A stretch of 64,000 nt of DNA. Origin: Methylobacterium sp. Leaf118. Lineage in GTDB: Bacteria > Pseudomonadota > Alphaproteobacteria > Rhizobiales > Beijerinckiaceae. Where the stretch lies: the NCBI RefSeq assembly GCF_920984675.1, contig NZ_CAKLBV010000019.1, positions 1-64,000 of the forward strand, read 5' to 3'. Under the pieces are notes generated by a model that worked only from the letters and a program-made list of their open reading frames with translations, was not told the DNA's origin and made no database searches. How positions within the stretch are numbered: the stretch's first letter is position 1; each line of letters begins with the position of its first letter. Of this stretch, positions 1 to 7,592 are shown one piece after another. The position numbers and the translations under genes are program-made.

Positions 1-479
1 GCCTCCACGGCCAGCCGCCGCAGGAGATGCTTGAGGTTCTCCGGCCCGCCCGCCCGGAAATAGGCGTCGAGCGTCGCGCAGGTCTCGGGCGGCAGGGTCG
101 AGAAGGCGGCGAGCCGCGGGTCCGGCCGGTCGTCACCGGGCAGCACCGCGAGCCGCACCCCGTTCGCCCGCGCGGCGGCGCTCGCCCGTTCGATGCCGAA
201 GCGCCAGTAATCGAGCCCGCCGAGGCAGCGGATCACGCAGACCTTCGCGCGCGCGATCACCGCGTCGACGTAGAGATCGACCGACATCGGGTGGCGCAGC
301 TGCGCCAGCTTGGCGAGCCGCAGGGAGGGCAGGCCCGGCTCGGCCGCATGGGCCCGCGCGACCGCCGCGAGGTCGGTGTCGGTGAACGACAGGAACACGA
401 TCGCGCCGGGGGTCTGGCCGAGGTCGATCGCCGCCTCGCCCTCGTCGAGGGAGACCGTGTCGATTCGGATCAGGTGCAT
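1..479 (-). CDS. cobN: Cobaltochelatase subunit CobN, N-terminal part (runs off the left edge)
   Basis: This is the N-terminal 159 codons of the large subunit of aerobic cobaltochelatase, which with CobS and CobT inserts cobalt into hydrogenobyrinic acid a,c-diamide in cytoplasmic B12 synthesis. The start MHLIRIDTVSLDEGEAAIDL and the following segments FLSFTDTDLAAVARAH and RCLGGLDYWRYGIERA are typical of CobN. The ATG at 479 lies 25 nt after the preceding lipoprotein gene, so it is probably the last visible gene of the riboswitch-led operon. The rest lies outside the window. Identification rests on recall of the family plus the B12 context. Confidence 0.93.
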   Translation of the reverse strand, partial: MHLIRIDTVSLDEGEAAIDLGQTPGAIVFLSFTDTDLAAVARAHAAEPGLPSLRLAKLAQLRHPMSVDLYVDAVIARAKVCVIRCLGGLDYWRFGIERASAAARANGVRLAVLPGDDRPDPRLAAFSTLPPETCATLDAYFRAGGPENLKHLLRRLAVE

Positions 480-504
480 GGGCCCCCCGTCGGGGGCGGC
501 GCCC

Positions 505-1425
505 TCACGGCTCGATCCGCATGCGGGCCGGACGCTGGCGCCTGCGGCGCAGCCGCCAGAGGACGCGCAGGAGCAGCAGGCCGAGCAGGACGACCGGCAG
601 CCAGGGCAGGCTGACGACGACGACGCGCAGGGCCGAGGCCGCGCTCTCGCCGAGGATCGGGCCGCTGCGGGTCCAGACCTCCTGCACCGGGGCGAAGGCC
701 CCGGCCTGCGCGCGCGTCGCCCGGAAGGTGACCGTGATGATCTCGGTGTCGACCCGCTCGTCGAGGCCGCGGCGGCGGCCCTCGGCGTCCTCGATCTGGC
801 CCTGGACCTGGGCCAGCTCCCCGGCGATCCGGATGAGATCCTCGGCCCGGTTGTCGGGCTTCTCGGCGAGGGCGGTGAGGCGGTCGCGGTAATCCGTGAG
901 CTGGCTCAGCCGCCGGCCGGTATCGGCGAGCGCCCGGGTCAGGTCCTCGGCCCGGGTCGACTGGTCCTGCAGGACGACGTCGCCCGCCGCCTCGCCCGGC
1001 AGGGGTGCGGTGACGGCGGCGATGTAGGGGGCGACGCCGGCATGGGGCAGGCGCACCTGTACCATCGCGGAGGGCTCGCGCGTGGCGCCCGCGCCCTCCC
1101 GGATCGAGGATTGCAGCAGCGTGCAGCCGGAGGCGGCCTCGTTGAGGCAGCGGTCGCGGGCGACGGCGAAGTGCGGCGCCACCTGGGCCGGGGCGAGGCC
1201 GAGGGTGAGGTCGTGGCGGTAGGCGAGCTTGGGCCCGCTCTCCGGCTGGGCGAGGTCGCCTGCTTCGCTGGGGCGGGCCTGCCGGGCCGCGGAGACGAAG
1301 GGCGCGGGCGCGGCGGGCGAGCTCTCCCGCTCCGACCGGTCGGAGCAGCCCGTGAGCAGCACGAGGGCGCAGGCGAGCCCCCGCAGGCGCGCGCTCAACG
1401 AAGCCGCCCGCCCGCTCCGGCTCAT
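505..1425 (-). CDS. DUF4349-type lipoprotein with C-terminal membrane segment
   Basis: This is a 306-residue envelope protein. A signal peptide ends in the lipobox LLTGC (Cys27). A central part follows with a coiled-coil-prone stretch (about 150-225; TRAEDLTRALADTGRRLSQL, RIAGELAQVQGQIEDAEGRR), the beta-like end EIITVTFRA, one hydrophobic helix (about 265-288) and a basic tail WRLRRRRQR. This order matches DUF4349 proteins, whose function is unknown. The ATG at 1425 overlaps the cobW stop (ATGA) and cobN follows 25 nt later, so it is co-transcribed with cobalt/B12 genes. A metal-related role is only suggested by the context. The lipid anchor plus membrane helix would fix both ends to the membrane. 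Confidence 0.85.
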   Translation of the reverse strand: MSRSGRAASLSARLRGLACALVLLTGCSDRSERESSPAAPAPFVSAARQARPSEAGDLAQPESGPKLAYRHDLTLGLAPAQVAPHFAVARDRCLNEAASGCTLLQSSIREGAGATREPSAMVQVRLPHAGVAPYIAAVTAPLPGEAAGDVVLQDQSTRAEDLTRALADTGRRLSQLTDYRDRLTALAEKPDNRAEDLIRIAGELAQVQGQIEDAEGRRRGLDERVDTEIITVTFRATRAQAGAFAPVQEVWTRSGPILGESAASALRVVVVSLPWLPVVLLGLLLLRVLWRLRRRRQRPARMRIEP

Positions 1426-2456
1426 CCCCGGAGCGCGGCGGCGACCGCGTCCCTGTCGAACCCCTTGAGGCCGATGACGACGAGGCGCCCGTCGCGGGCC
1501 TCGGACGCCCGCCAGGGACGGTCGTAATGGGAGGCGACGCGCCGGCCCACGCCCTGCACCACGAGGCGCATCGGCTTGCCCGTCACCTCGGCAAACCCCT
1601 TGATGCGCAGCACGCCCTCGGTCTCGGCGGCCTTTTCCACGCGGGCCGCGAGGTCTTCGGGACTGCCCGCGATCCCGACGGGGAGCGCCACCGATTCGAA
1701 GTCGTCGTGGTCGTGATCCTCGCCCTCGCCGTGGTGGGAGGGGCGCGCGTCGAGATCGTCCTCGGCGCCCGCGCCGATCCCGAGCAGCACCCGCGGGTCG
1801 AGGCGGCCATGGGCGGTGGCGACGATCTCGACGGCGCGGGGCAGATGCGCCTCGATCTCGGCGCGGACCTTGTCCTGGGCCGCGGCGTCCATGAGGTCGG
1901 ACTTGTTGAGCACCACGAGGTCGGCGCAGAGGATCTGGTCCTCGAACACCTCCTCCAACGGGTTGTCGTGATCGACGGACTGGTCCGCCGCACGCTGGTC
2001 GGCGAGCGCGTCCGGATCCTCGGCGAACAGGCCGGAGGCCACCGCCGGGCCGTCCACCACCGCCACGACGCCGTCCACCGTCACCCGCGAGCGGATCGCC
2101 GGCCACTGGAAGGCCTGAACCAGGGGCTTGGGAAGGGCCAGTCCCGAGGTCTCGATCAGGATGTGCTCCGGCGGCTCGGGCCGGTCGAGGAGCTTCGTGA
2201 GCGCCGGGACGAAGTCGTCGGCGACCGTGCAGCAGATGCAGCCGTTGGGCAGTTCCACCACCGAATCCTCGGTGCAGCCCTCGACGCCGCAGGAGGCCAG
2301 GAACGAGCCGTCGAAGCCGAGATCGCCGAACTCGTTGACGATGACGGCGAGCCGCCGGCCGCGGGCCTGCTCGATCGTGTGGCGCACCAAAGTGGTCTTG
2401 CCGGCCCCGAGGAAGCCGGTGACGATGGTGCAGGGGATCTTGTCGACGAGGCTCAT
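1422..2456 (-). CDS. cobW: CobW-type GTPase metallochaperone
   Basis: This is a 344-residue G3E GTPase. Walker A GFLGAGKTT lies at residues 14-22, the metal-binding CxCC motif in NGCICCTVADD near 73-83, and a guanine-specificity NKSDL motif near 185. A histidine/aspartate-rich linker (EGEDHDHDD) precedes the C-terminal CobW_C domain. CobW proteins deliver metal, here probably cobalt, to the cobaltochelatase step. The ATG at 2456 overlaps the DUF1636 stop, and the gene ends on the ATGA of the lipoprotein gene. A zinc-chaperone role (COG0523 family) is the alternative, but the riboswitch and cobN favour cobalt. Confidence 0.93.
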   Translation of the reverse strand: MSLVDKIPCTIVTGFLGAGKTTLVRHTIEQARGRRLAVIVNEFGDLGFDGSFLASCGVEGCTEDSVVELPNGCICCTVADDFVPALTKLLDRPEPPEHILIETSGLALPKPLVQAFQWPAIRSRVTVDGVVAVVDGPAVASGLFAEDPDALADQRAADQSVDHDNPLEEVFEDQILCADLVVLNKSDLMDAAAQDKVRAEIEAHLPRAVEIVATAHGRLDPRVLLGIGAGAEDDLDARPSHHGEGEDHDHDDFESVALPVGIAGSPEDLAARVEKAAETEGVLRIKGFAEVTGKPMRLVVQGVGRRVASHYDRPWRASEARDGRLVVIGLKGFDRDAVAAALRG

Positions 2457-2863
2457 GGATCGGGCGTCCGGTTCGGGGCCGGGGTCAGCGGCGGGATGCG
2501 GGCGACGACGCCCTTGCGAAACGCCTCCGGGCGCTCGCGCCAGGGCACGAGGCCGTCGGGGGTCTCGAGGTAGCGGCGCAGGCCCGCCAGGATGGTGCGG
2601 GCGGACTCGTCGGGAGCCGCCAGCGCGTCGAAATCGCCGTAGACATAGGTCCAGCGGCCGGCCGAGGCGATCGCCACCGTGCAGGGGCGCTTGCAGACCG
2701 AGAGGCATTCGGCCCCCTCGATCGCCAAGCCCGGCACGGGTGCGCGGTCGGCCTCCGCCACCAGCGCGGCGAGGAGACGGGCCCCGGCCCGCGGCTCGGC
2801 GCTGTCCCCGGCCGCCCGGCAGGTGGTGCAGACCGAGAGGACCGCCGCGTCCGCCTCAGCCAT
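2453..2863 (-). CDS. DUF1636 metal-binding, ferredoxin-like protein
   Basis: This is a 136-residue cytoplasmic protein with four cysteines arranged CTTCR (residues 12-15) and CLSVCKRPC (near 52-60), as in DUF1636 and 2Fe-2S thioredoxin-like ferredoxins. The family is regularly found between cbtA and cobW in B12/cobalt loci and its biochemical role is not established. It overlaps both neighbours by 4-8 nt, so translation is probably coupled to both. A role as iron-sulphur or cobalt carrier is inference. The chosen ATG at 2863 sits just before the first conserved cysteine block, at the usual family start. Confidence 0.85.
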   Translation of the reverse strand: MAEADAAVLSVCTTCRAAGDSAEPRAGARLLAALVAEADRAPVPGLAIEGAECLSVCKRPCTVAIASAGRWTYVYGDFDALAAPDESARTILAGLRRYLETPDGLVPWRERPEAFRKGVVARIPPLTPAPNRTPDP

Positions 2864-3662
2864 GGGCGCGGACGGGGGCGTCGGCGCCCGCGCTCCGGGC
2901 GAACAGGCCCCAGGCCCAACCATAGGCGAGCCCGATCAGCGCCCAGAACACGAAGCCGATGGCGAGGGAGCGGGCGGCGAACTGCGCGGCGGTGGCCGGG
3001 GGCAACGGCGAGCTCACCGTGTCGACCGAATGCGGCGCGCCGACGAGATGCGGCGCCACGATGAGGACGAGGCCGCCGAGGATCGTCAGCGGCACCCGCC
3101 GCACGGCGATCAGGTAGAGGCCGACGCCGGTCGCCGCGACCGTCATCAGCCACCACGACTGGCGCAGCGCCAGCGGCGCGGCGCCCATGCCCGGCAGTTC
3201 CGGCGGCAGCCCGATCGCGGGGGCGAGCACCACCGCGAGGAAGCCGGCGATGCCGATCCCGAGGCCGGCCTGCGGCGTCGGTTCGCGGCGCAAGGCCAGC
3301 ATCACCGCGGCGAGCAGCAGGGCGTAGCCGACGCCGCCGACCAGGGTGGCGAGGCCGGTGAAGGCCATGCGCGGGAAGCCGGGCGCGGGCTCCCACGCAT
3401 CGGAGGTCTCGCCGGGGGCCGCGTCGCCGTGCCCATGGGCATGAGAATGGGCATGGGCCGGGACGATCAGGGCCGCCAGCGTGACGGCGGCGGGCGGCGC
3501 CACGGCGGGCGCGCCCTGAGCCGCGGAGGCGTGGGAATGCCCGCCTTCGAAGGTCTCGGCCTGGAGGATCAGGGGCGAGGTCAGGGCGAGCTGCAGGCCT
3601 GTCGCGACGACGGCCGCGAGGAAGCCGGCGACGAGCGCCGCCGACAGCATTCGGACGATCAT
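2856..3662 (-). CDS. cbtA: Cobalt transporter subunit CbtA
   Basis: This is a 268-residue inner-membrane protein with about six hydrophobic segments. The family is predicted, largely from riboswitch association and histidine-rich loops, to import cobalt. Here the loops include GGHSHAS (about 40-46) and HAHSHAHGHGD (about 70-80). The start MIVRMLSAALVAGFLAAV is the normal family N-terminus. It follows cbtB after 28 nt and overlaps the DUF1636 gene by 8 nt. The pairing with cbtB and the upstream riboswitch make the assignment secure at family level; transport itself has not been inferred from any catalytic residue. Confidence 0.93.
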   Translation of the reverse strand: MIVRMLSAALVAGFLAAVVATGLQLALTSPLILQAETFEGGHSHASAAQGAPAVAPPAAVTLAALIVPAHAHSHAHGHGDAAPGETSDAWEPAPGFPRMAFTGLATLVGGVGYALLLAAVMLALRREPTPQAGLGIGIAGFLAVVLAPAIGLPPELPGMGAAPLALRQSWWLMTVAATGVGLYLIAVRRVPLTILGGLVLIVAPHLVGAPHSVDTVSSPLPPATAAQFAARSLAIGFVFWALIGLAYGWAWGLFARSAGADAPVRAHG

Positions 3663-3690
3663 GGAACCGCTTTCGGGCGTCGGGAAGCGG

Positions 3691-3870
3691 TCAGTGGCAG
3701 GGGAAGTTCTGCGCGTGGCGGAAGTCGTGCGCCGCGTTGTGCAGGGCCGAGGCCGGGGCAAAGCCCGCCACGAAGACGAGACCGAGGCCGAGGAAGGCGG
3801 CGACGAGAAGCGCGCGGGCGCCTTCGCCGGAGCGGGTGGCGGCCTGGGTCTGAAGGGTCGCGGTCGTCAT
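3691..3870 (-). CDS. cbtB: Cobalt transporter subunit CbtB
   Basis: This is a 59-residue protein with one membrane helix (about 20-42, LLVAAFLGLGLVFVAGFAPA). Its C-terminus, HNAAHDFRHAQNFPCH, is the histidine/cysteine tail typical of CbtB and probably binds metal. It is the first gene after the cobalamin riboswitch and is followed by cbtA, the usual order. The ATG at 3870 gives the normal family length. Together with CbtA it should form a small cobalt uptake unit in the inner membrane that is shut off when adenosylcobalamin is plentiful. Confidence 0.92.
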   Translation of the reverse strand: MTTATLQTQAATRSGEGARALLVAAFLGLGLVFVAGFAPASALHNAAHDFRHAQNFPCH

Positions 3871-3924
3871 CGGGTCACGGGCTCCGGCCGCCCCACCGGC
3901 GGCGTTCGAGAAAGGTTTTACGCG

Positions 3925-4095
3925 CGGACGGCAGGTCTCCTGGCTCACGGCTTCGATCGCGCCTGCCGCCTTCCCGGGTGATCCCGGTGGCTCTCGGCAG
4001 GAACTCGCCGTTCACAGTTGCGGGGGCAGCCGCGGATTCGGGTCGCCCCTCCACCGCATTCCCTTTTCACCCCGTCGCCGGGGCACCGTCCTTCG
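3925..4095 (-). promoter_or_regulatory. Cobalamin riboswitch upstream of cbtB
   Basis: Read on the minus strand the segment has the core elements of a cobalamin riboswitch in order: GGTGCCC and a GGGTGAAAAGGGAA block, then GCTGCCCCCGCAACTGTGA, then a GCCACCGG element, and the B12 box AGCCAGGAGACCTGCCG at about 3929-3946. It ends some 55 nt before the cbtB ATG. Binding of adenosylcobalamin would lower expression of cbtB and the genes behind it. The boundaries are approximate because the folding was not computed. Confidence 0.95.
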
Positions 4096-4098
4096 CCG

Positions 4099-4127
4099 CT
4101 TGTAACGCGGAGTCGCGAGCCTTGCAA
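4099..4127 (-). promoter_or_regulatory. Probable sigma-70-type promoter of the riboswitch transcript
   Basis: On the minus strand TTGCAA (4127-4122) and TACAAG (4104-4099) are separated by exactly 17 nt and lie just upstream of the riboswitch 5' end. The boxes resemble alphaproteobacterial housekeeping promoter elements. The transcript would start close to 4092, directly at the aptamer. No start-site evidence is available. Confidence 0.55.
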
Positions 4128-4171
4128 AGCGCCATTGCGTGAACGGGCCGGCCCGGTGCAAACGCAGCCGC

Positions 4172-4714
4172 ATGACGGATGCCGCCCCCCGGATGACCCT
4201 GGTGCTCGGCGGCGCGCGCTCGGGCAAGAGCGCCTATGCCGAGGCCCTGATCGAGTCCTGCCCCGCCCCGTGGCTCTACCTCGCCACCGCGCAGGCCTGG
4301 GACGACGAGATGCGCGTCCGCATCGGTGAGCACCGGGCGCGGCGCCCGGCCGGCTGGCACACCCTCGACGTGCCGACGGCGCTGCCGGAGGCGGTGGCCG
4401 CAGCGAACCGGCCGGTCCTGGTCGATTGCCTGACGCTCTGGCTCACCAACCTGCTGCTGGCCGAGGCCGATCTCGAGGCCGCGACCGAGGCCCTGGCCCG
4501 CGCCTGCGCGGGGGCGCCGGGCCCGCTGGTGCTCGTCGGCAACGAGGTCGGGCTCGGCATCGTGCCGGACAACGCCCTCGCCCGCCGTTTTCGCGATGCG
4601 GCCGGACGCCTGCACCAGCGGCTCGCAGGGCAAGCCGACCGCGTGATCCTCACCGTCGCCGGCCTGCCGCTGACGGTGAAGCCTTCCGCCGACAATCCAG
4701 GGAACCTCCGATGA
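4172..4714 (+). CDS. cobU: Adenosylcobinamide kinase / adenosylcobinamide-phosphate guanylyltransferase
   Basis: This is a 180-residue bifunctional enzyme of late B12 synthesis (also called CobP). It phosphorylates adenosylcobinamide and transfers GMP to it for nucleotide-loop assembly. The Walker A GGARSGKS is at residues 13-20. LVDCLTLWLTNLL (about 89-101) and VGNEVGLGIVPDN (about 128-140) are family hallmarks. The ATG at 4172 is chosen because it places the P-loop near the N-terminus as usual. It runs divergently from the cbtB operon and overlaps cobO by 4 nt (ATGA), so the two are co-translated. Confidence 0.94.
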   Translation: MTDAAPRMTLVLGGARSGKSAYAEALIESCPAPWLYLATAQAWDDEMRVRIGEHRARRPAGWHTLDVPTALPEAVAAANRPVLVDCLTLWLTNLLLAEADLEAATEALARACAGAPGPLVLVGNEVGLGIVPDNALARRFRDAAGRLHQRLAGQADRVILTVAGLPLTVKPSADNPGNLR

Positions 4715-5316
4715 CCGAAGAAGACGACGCGCGGCATCGCGAAAAAATGGCCAAGCGCAAGGCGGTGCAGGACGCCGAGGTCGCCTCGAAGAGGATCGAG
4801 AAGGGCCTGCTCATCGTCCATACCGGCCCCGGCAAGGGCAAGACGACCGCCGCCCTCGGCCTCGCCCTGCGGATGCTCGGGCGCGGCCACCGGGTCGGCG
4901 TGGTGCAGTTCATCAAGGGCGCCTGGGACACCGGCGAGGCCCGCGCGCTGAAGACTTTCGGCGACCGGATCGCGTGGCACGCTTTGGGCGAAGGCTTTAC
5001 CTGGGAGACCCAGGACAAGGCCCGCGACATCGCCGCCTGCCGCAACGCCTGGGAGCAGGCCCGCGCCCTGATGGCGGACCCGAGCGTCCGCCTCCTCGTC
5101 CTCGACGAGCTGAACATCGCCCTGCGCTACGATTATCTCGACCTCGACGCGGTCGTTGCCGAACTCGCGGCGCGCCGGCCGGACCTCCACGTCGTGGTCA
5201 CGGGCCGCAACGCCAAGCCGGCGCTGATCGAGGCCGCCGACCTCGTCACCGAGATGGGCAGCGTGAAGCACCACTTTTCGGCGGGGGTGAAGGCGCAGGA
5301 GGGGATCGAGTTCTGA
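4711..5316 (+). CDS. cobO: Cob(I)yrinic acid a,c-diamide adenosyltransferase
   Basis: This is a 201-residue cytoplasmic enzyme that transfers the adenosyl group of ATP to cob(I)alamin precursors, giving the upper ligand of coenzyme B12. After a charged N-terminal helix it carries the Walker A HTGPGKGKTTAALGLALR (about 32-49) and VLDELNIALRYDYLDLD (about 130-146), standard for the CobA/CobO family. It starts on the ATGA overlap with cobU. The length is normal. No riboswitch precedes cobU-cobO on this strand, so their control may differ from that of the divergent operon. Confidence 0.95.
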   Translation: MTEEDDARHREKMAKRKAVQDAEVASKRIEKGLLIVHTGPGKGKTTAALGLALRMLGRGHRVGVVQFIKGAWDTGEARALKTFGDRIAWHALGEGFTWETQDKARDIAACRNAWEQARALMADPSVRLLVLDELNIALRYDYLDLDAVVAELAARRPDLHVVVTGRNAKPALIEAADLVTEMGSVKHHFSAGVKAQEGIEF

Positions 5317-5387
5317 GGGGACTTCGCGGCCGCGACGGGCCTCGTCCCGACCTCGCCCCGTTCCTCCTGTGACACGGCGCGCGGCAC

Positions 5388-5576
5388 GTGGCCGATCGCC
5401 GCGAACTCGTCCGCCGCATGGTGTTCGACGTGACGTGCGGGAACCGGGACGACCCCCTCAAGAACCACGCCTTCGTCCGACGCGACGGCGGATGGCCCCT
5501 GTCCCAGGCCTTCGACCTGTCGCCAGGCGATGCCCGCGAGATCGCCGCCGGCCTCACCGCCCGCCTGCGGGTCTAG
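5388..5576 (+). CDS. Possible small hypothetical protein (62 aa)
   Basis: This GTG-started frame codes for 62 residues (start MADRRELVRRMVFDV, end ARLRV) with a balanced amino-acid composition. No family was recognised and no signal or membrane segment is present. It sits 71 nt after cobO on the same strand without a clear ribosome-binding site. It may be real or a chance frame in high-GC DNA. Confidence 0.35.
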   Translation: MADRRELVRRMVFDVTCGNRDDPLKNHAFVRRDGGWPLSQAFDLSPGDAREIAAGLTARLRV

Positions 5577-5721
5577 CGGCAGGACTTTGCCGCGGACGGC
5601 ATCGACGACGCGACGCTCAAACGGTGCGCGCGCTGTCTCGAAGGACCTCGCCCGGCCGTCCGGGCGCGTGTGAGGCTCCGCCGCCGAGGCGCCCACGCGA
5701 CGGCTCCTTGTCGAAAGCCGG

Positions 5722-5745
5722 GGGACGCGGCCCGAGCCGCGTCCC
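5722..5745 (-). terminator. Hairpin after the Fae paralogue gene
   Basis: Ten-base arms GGGACGCGGC and GCCGCGTCCC enclose a CCGA loop, 17 nt beyond the stop of the Fae paralogue. There is no T-run on the minus-strand side, so it may be a weak terminator or an mRNA 3'-end stabiliser. The rest of the gap 5577-5761 shows nothing else recognisable. Confidence 0.45.
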
Positions 5746-5761
5746 GAACAACCAAAAAGAA

Positions 5762-6301
5762 TCAATACTCGATCAGGTCTTCGAGCGCGTAGTGCTTCAC
5801 CGTCTTGCGGTTGGCGATCAGCTCGTCGATCGTCGGCTCGCCGCGCATCGCCCGGCCGATGGCGAGCTTGGTCGCCTCGTAATTGGTGCGGTAGAGGTCC
5901 TTGCGGTCGAGGTTCTCGTCCTTGGCGCAGCGCTCGTCGAGCCAGATCGTGATGATCATGCAGAGCTCCTCGAGGCCGTCCTTCGGCAGAATGCCCTCGA
6001 TCACGCAATCGACGATGGCGTCGCCGGTGGCCGCCTGGACCACGCCGCCGAGAAGCTCGGCATAGTCCGCGGTGTGGATCGTGACCTTGGTGGTCATCAT
6101 CGTGGCGGGGCGCACGAGCTGGTTGAGGTCGCGCACCACGAACATGCGGGTATGGCCCTGGACCTGGCCGAGCATGCCGGCGAAGGCGTGGCCCACGGGG
6201 CCGCGGGTGGAGCCGATCAGCACCTCCGGCATCGCGTCGGTGTACTGACCGTCGGCGGCGAGCACGGTCGCCTCGCCGGTGCGGAACCAGATCTCGGACA
6301 T
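5762..6301 (-). CDS. Formaldehyde-activating enzyme paralogue (Fae-like)
   Basis: This is a 179-residue member of the Fae family. Fae condenses formaldehyde with tetrahydromethanopterin in the cytoplasm of methylotrophs. Family features are GEATV near the start, VLIGSTRGPVGHAFA (about 27-41), TTKVTIHTADYAEL and YRTNYEATKLAIGRAMRGEP (about 139-158). Aligned from memory with Methylorubrum Fae, the catalytic histidine (in AHIDLIIG) corresponds to Met24 here (AMPEVLIG). It is therefore probably a Fae2/Fae3-type paralogue of uncertain activity rather than Fae itself. It stands alone and is preceded by AGGGA at normal spacing. Confidence 0.88.
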   Translation of the reverse strand: MSEIWFRTGEATVLAADGQYTDAMPEVLIGSTRGPVGHAFAGMLGQVQGHTRMFVVRDLNQLVRPATMMTTKVTIHTADYAELLGGVVQAATGDAIVDCVIEGILPKDGLEELCMIITIWLDERCAKDENLDRKDLYRTNYEATKLAIGRAMRGEPTIDELIANRKTVKHYALEDLIEY

Positions 6302-6493
6302 GGGCTTCGTCCCTGCTCTCTCGTAAAGGTTTTTGGACGTTTCTTGTCCCGCGGGCGGGTCGTCGCGCAGACATCATCCCCCGCCCCCGCCGTCAATCGT
6401 CGCGCGTCTCATCCCTGCACGGGCCGCGCCCCTGGTCTGCGGCGCGAAAACCGGCCATGGGACGGGCTGTGGAGCGGAGGAGGATTCGTCCCG

Positions 6494-6715
6494 ATGAGCG
6501 AGTCCAGCCAGGACGGGGAGCGGGGCTGGAGCCTGTCCGTCTCGCCGGACGGGGACGGCGTGCGCCTGGAACTCGGCCTGCCCGATCTCGGCGGGCGCCC
6601 CGTCACGGCGGTGCTCAGCCTCGACCGGGCGCAGGCGCGGGCCTTCGCGCGCGCCCTGCTCGCGGCAGCGGGCGACGCGACCGAGCGGACCTTCGTCGGC
6701 CCGGCCGAGTCCTGA
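6494..6715 (+). CDS. Small hypothetical protein (73 aa)
   Basis: This is a 73-residue acidic soluble protein (MSESSQDGERGWSLSVSPDG, then GVRLELGLPDLGGRPVTAV and a helical end QARAFARALLAAAGDA). The pattern of short beta strands followed by a helix suggests a small folded domain, but no family was recognised. A purine-rich GGAGGA at about 6477-6482 lies a little far from the ATG. It converges on the lipoprotein gene, with 3 nt between the stops. Confidence 0.55.
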   Translation: MSESSQDGERGWSLSVSPDGDGVRLELGLPDLGGRPVTAVLSLDRAQARAFARALLAAAGDATERTFVGPAES

Positions 6716-6718
6716 CGC

Positions 6719-7159
6719 TCAGCGTTGCAGGTGCCGGCCCGGCAGGCGGGGCACCTTGGTGCCGCGGGGCTCGATCGGCGCGTCGCAGGTGTAGACGAAC
6801 TCCGCCTGGAGGTCGCTGAACACGGTCTCGCCGGTGATCTTGCAATCCTCGCGCACGGTCTCGTCGAGATAGGTGCGCGCGGCCGTGCGGAAGCGGGTGG
6901 CCCGGGTCTCGGCGGGGCGACGGCCCTCGCCGAGGCGGCCGGTGTCGCAGCCCGTCACCTCGCGCACGGCGTTCGAGACGACGAGCACCCGCCGCTTCTG
7001 GCGGTTGTCGTAGATCTCGTAGGGCTCGTTGCAGCCGATCGTGACGACCTGCGGCACCTGCGCGACGTAGGTCTGGGAGACATAGGCGAAGCCCGTGCAG
7101 CCCGAGGCCGTGAGGCTCACACCGAGGACGAGCGCGAGCCGCGGATAAGTCGTCGCCAT
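6719..7159 (-). CDS. Hypothetical lipoprotein
   Basis: This is a 146-residue protein with a signal peptide ending in the lipobox TASGC (Cys21), so it is probably lipid-anchored in the periplasm or outer membrane. The mature part has further cysteines (IGCNEPYEIY, VTGCDTGR, REDCKITG, YTCDAPIEP) that could form two disulphides. No domain was recognised. A 433-nt gap separates it from the divergent rhodanese gene. Confidence 0.75.
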   Translation of the reverse strand: MATTYPRLALVLGVSLTASGCTGFAYVSQTYVAQVPQVVTIGCNEPYEIYDNRQKRRVLVVSNAVREVTGCDTGRLGEGRRPAETRATRFRTAARTYLDETVREDCKITGETVFSDLQAEFVYTCDAPIEPRGTKVPRLPGRHLQR

Positions 7160-7254
7160 CTGCCGCCTCGTGCGCCTCGCCCCCCTGGACGGGATCTGCA
7201 TTGAAACAGCTGAGCTTGCCCGGTCAAGCCGGGGCGCGCCGTGCGGGCCTCTCC

Positions 7255-7294
7255 GCCCCCTGGGACGCGGCGCGGGCGCCACGTCCCAGGGGGC
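7255..7294. repeat. 13-bp-arm inverted repeat in the divergent gap 7160-7592
   Basis: The arms GCCCCCTGGGACG (7255-7267) and CGTCCCAGGGGGC (7282-7294) are perfectly complementary around a 14-nt loop. A run GAAAAA follows on the plus strand. It lies between two divergent genes and so is not an obvious terminator for either; a leader structure or operator is possible. A less GC-rich patch with a small repeat (ACGGATCATTATTCCGT, about 7357-7373) nearer the rhodanese gene could hold its promoter. Confidence 0.5.
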
Positions 7295-7592
7295 GAAAAA
7301 GTCCTTCATGCCGGGCGGGCCGCGGGCAGAAGCAACCTCGCTTAAGCCCCTGAAGAACGGATCATTATTCCGTTGACCGGGCACGGGCGGCGCGGCGAGA
7401 TTGGGGGTGCGGTCCGGGCCAAACCGGTCGTCCCCGAATGCGGTTCCCGTCAGGGAGCGACGGTTCGGGGCACGGCCGGGACGGCGCCGGACCTGCCCAA
7501 TCCCCCCTGATCGAGACCCTGCCGGAGCGGCGCGCCGCCGCTCCGGGCGGTCCCCTGCGACCTTTTCGACCGTTTCTTCCCGGAGCCCACCC

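Noticed and set aside
1422..2456. CobW-like protein as a zinc chaperone
   Set aside because: The riboswitch, cbtAB and cobN context makes cobalt more likely; nothing points to zinc control here.
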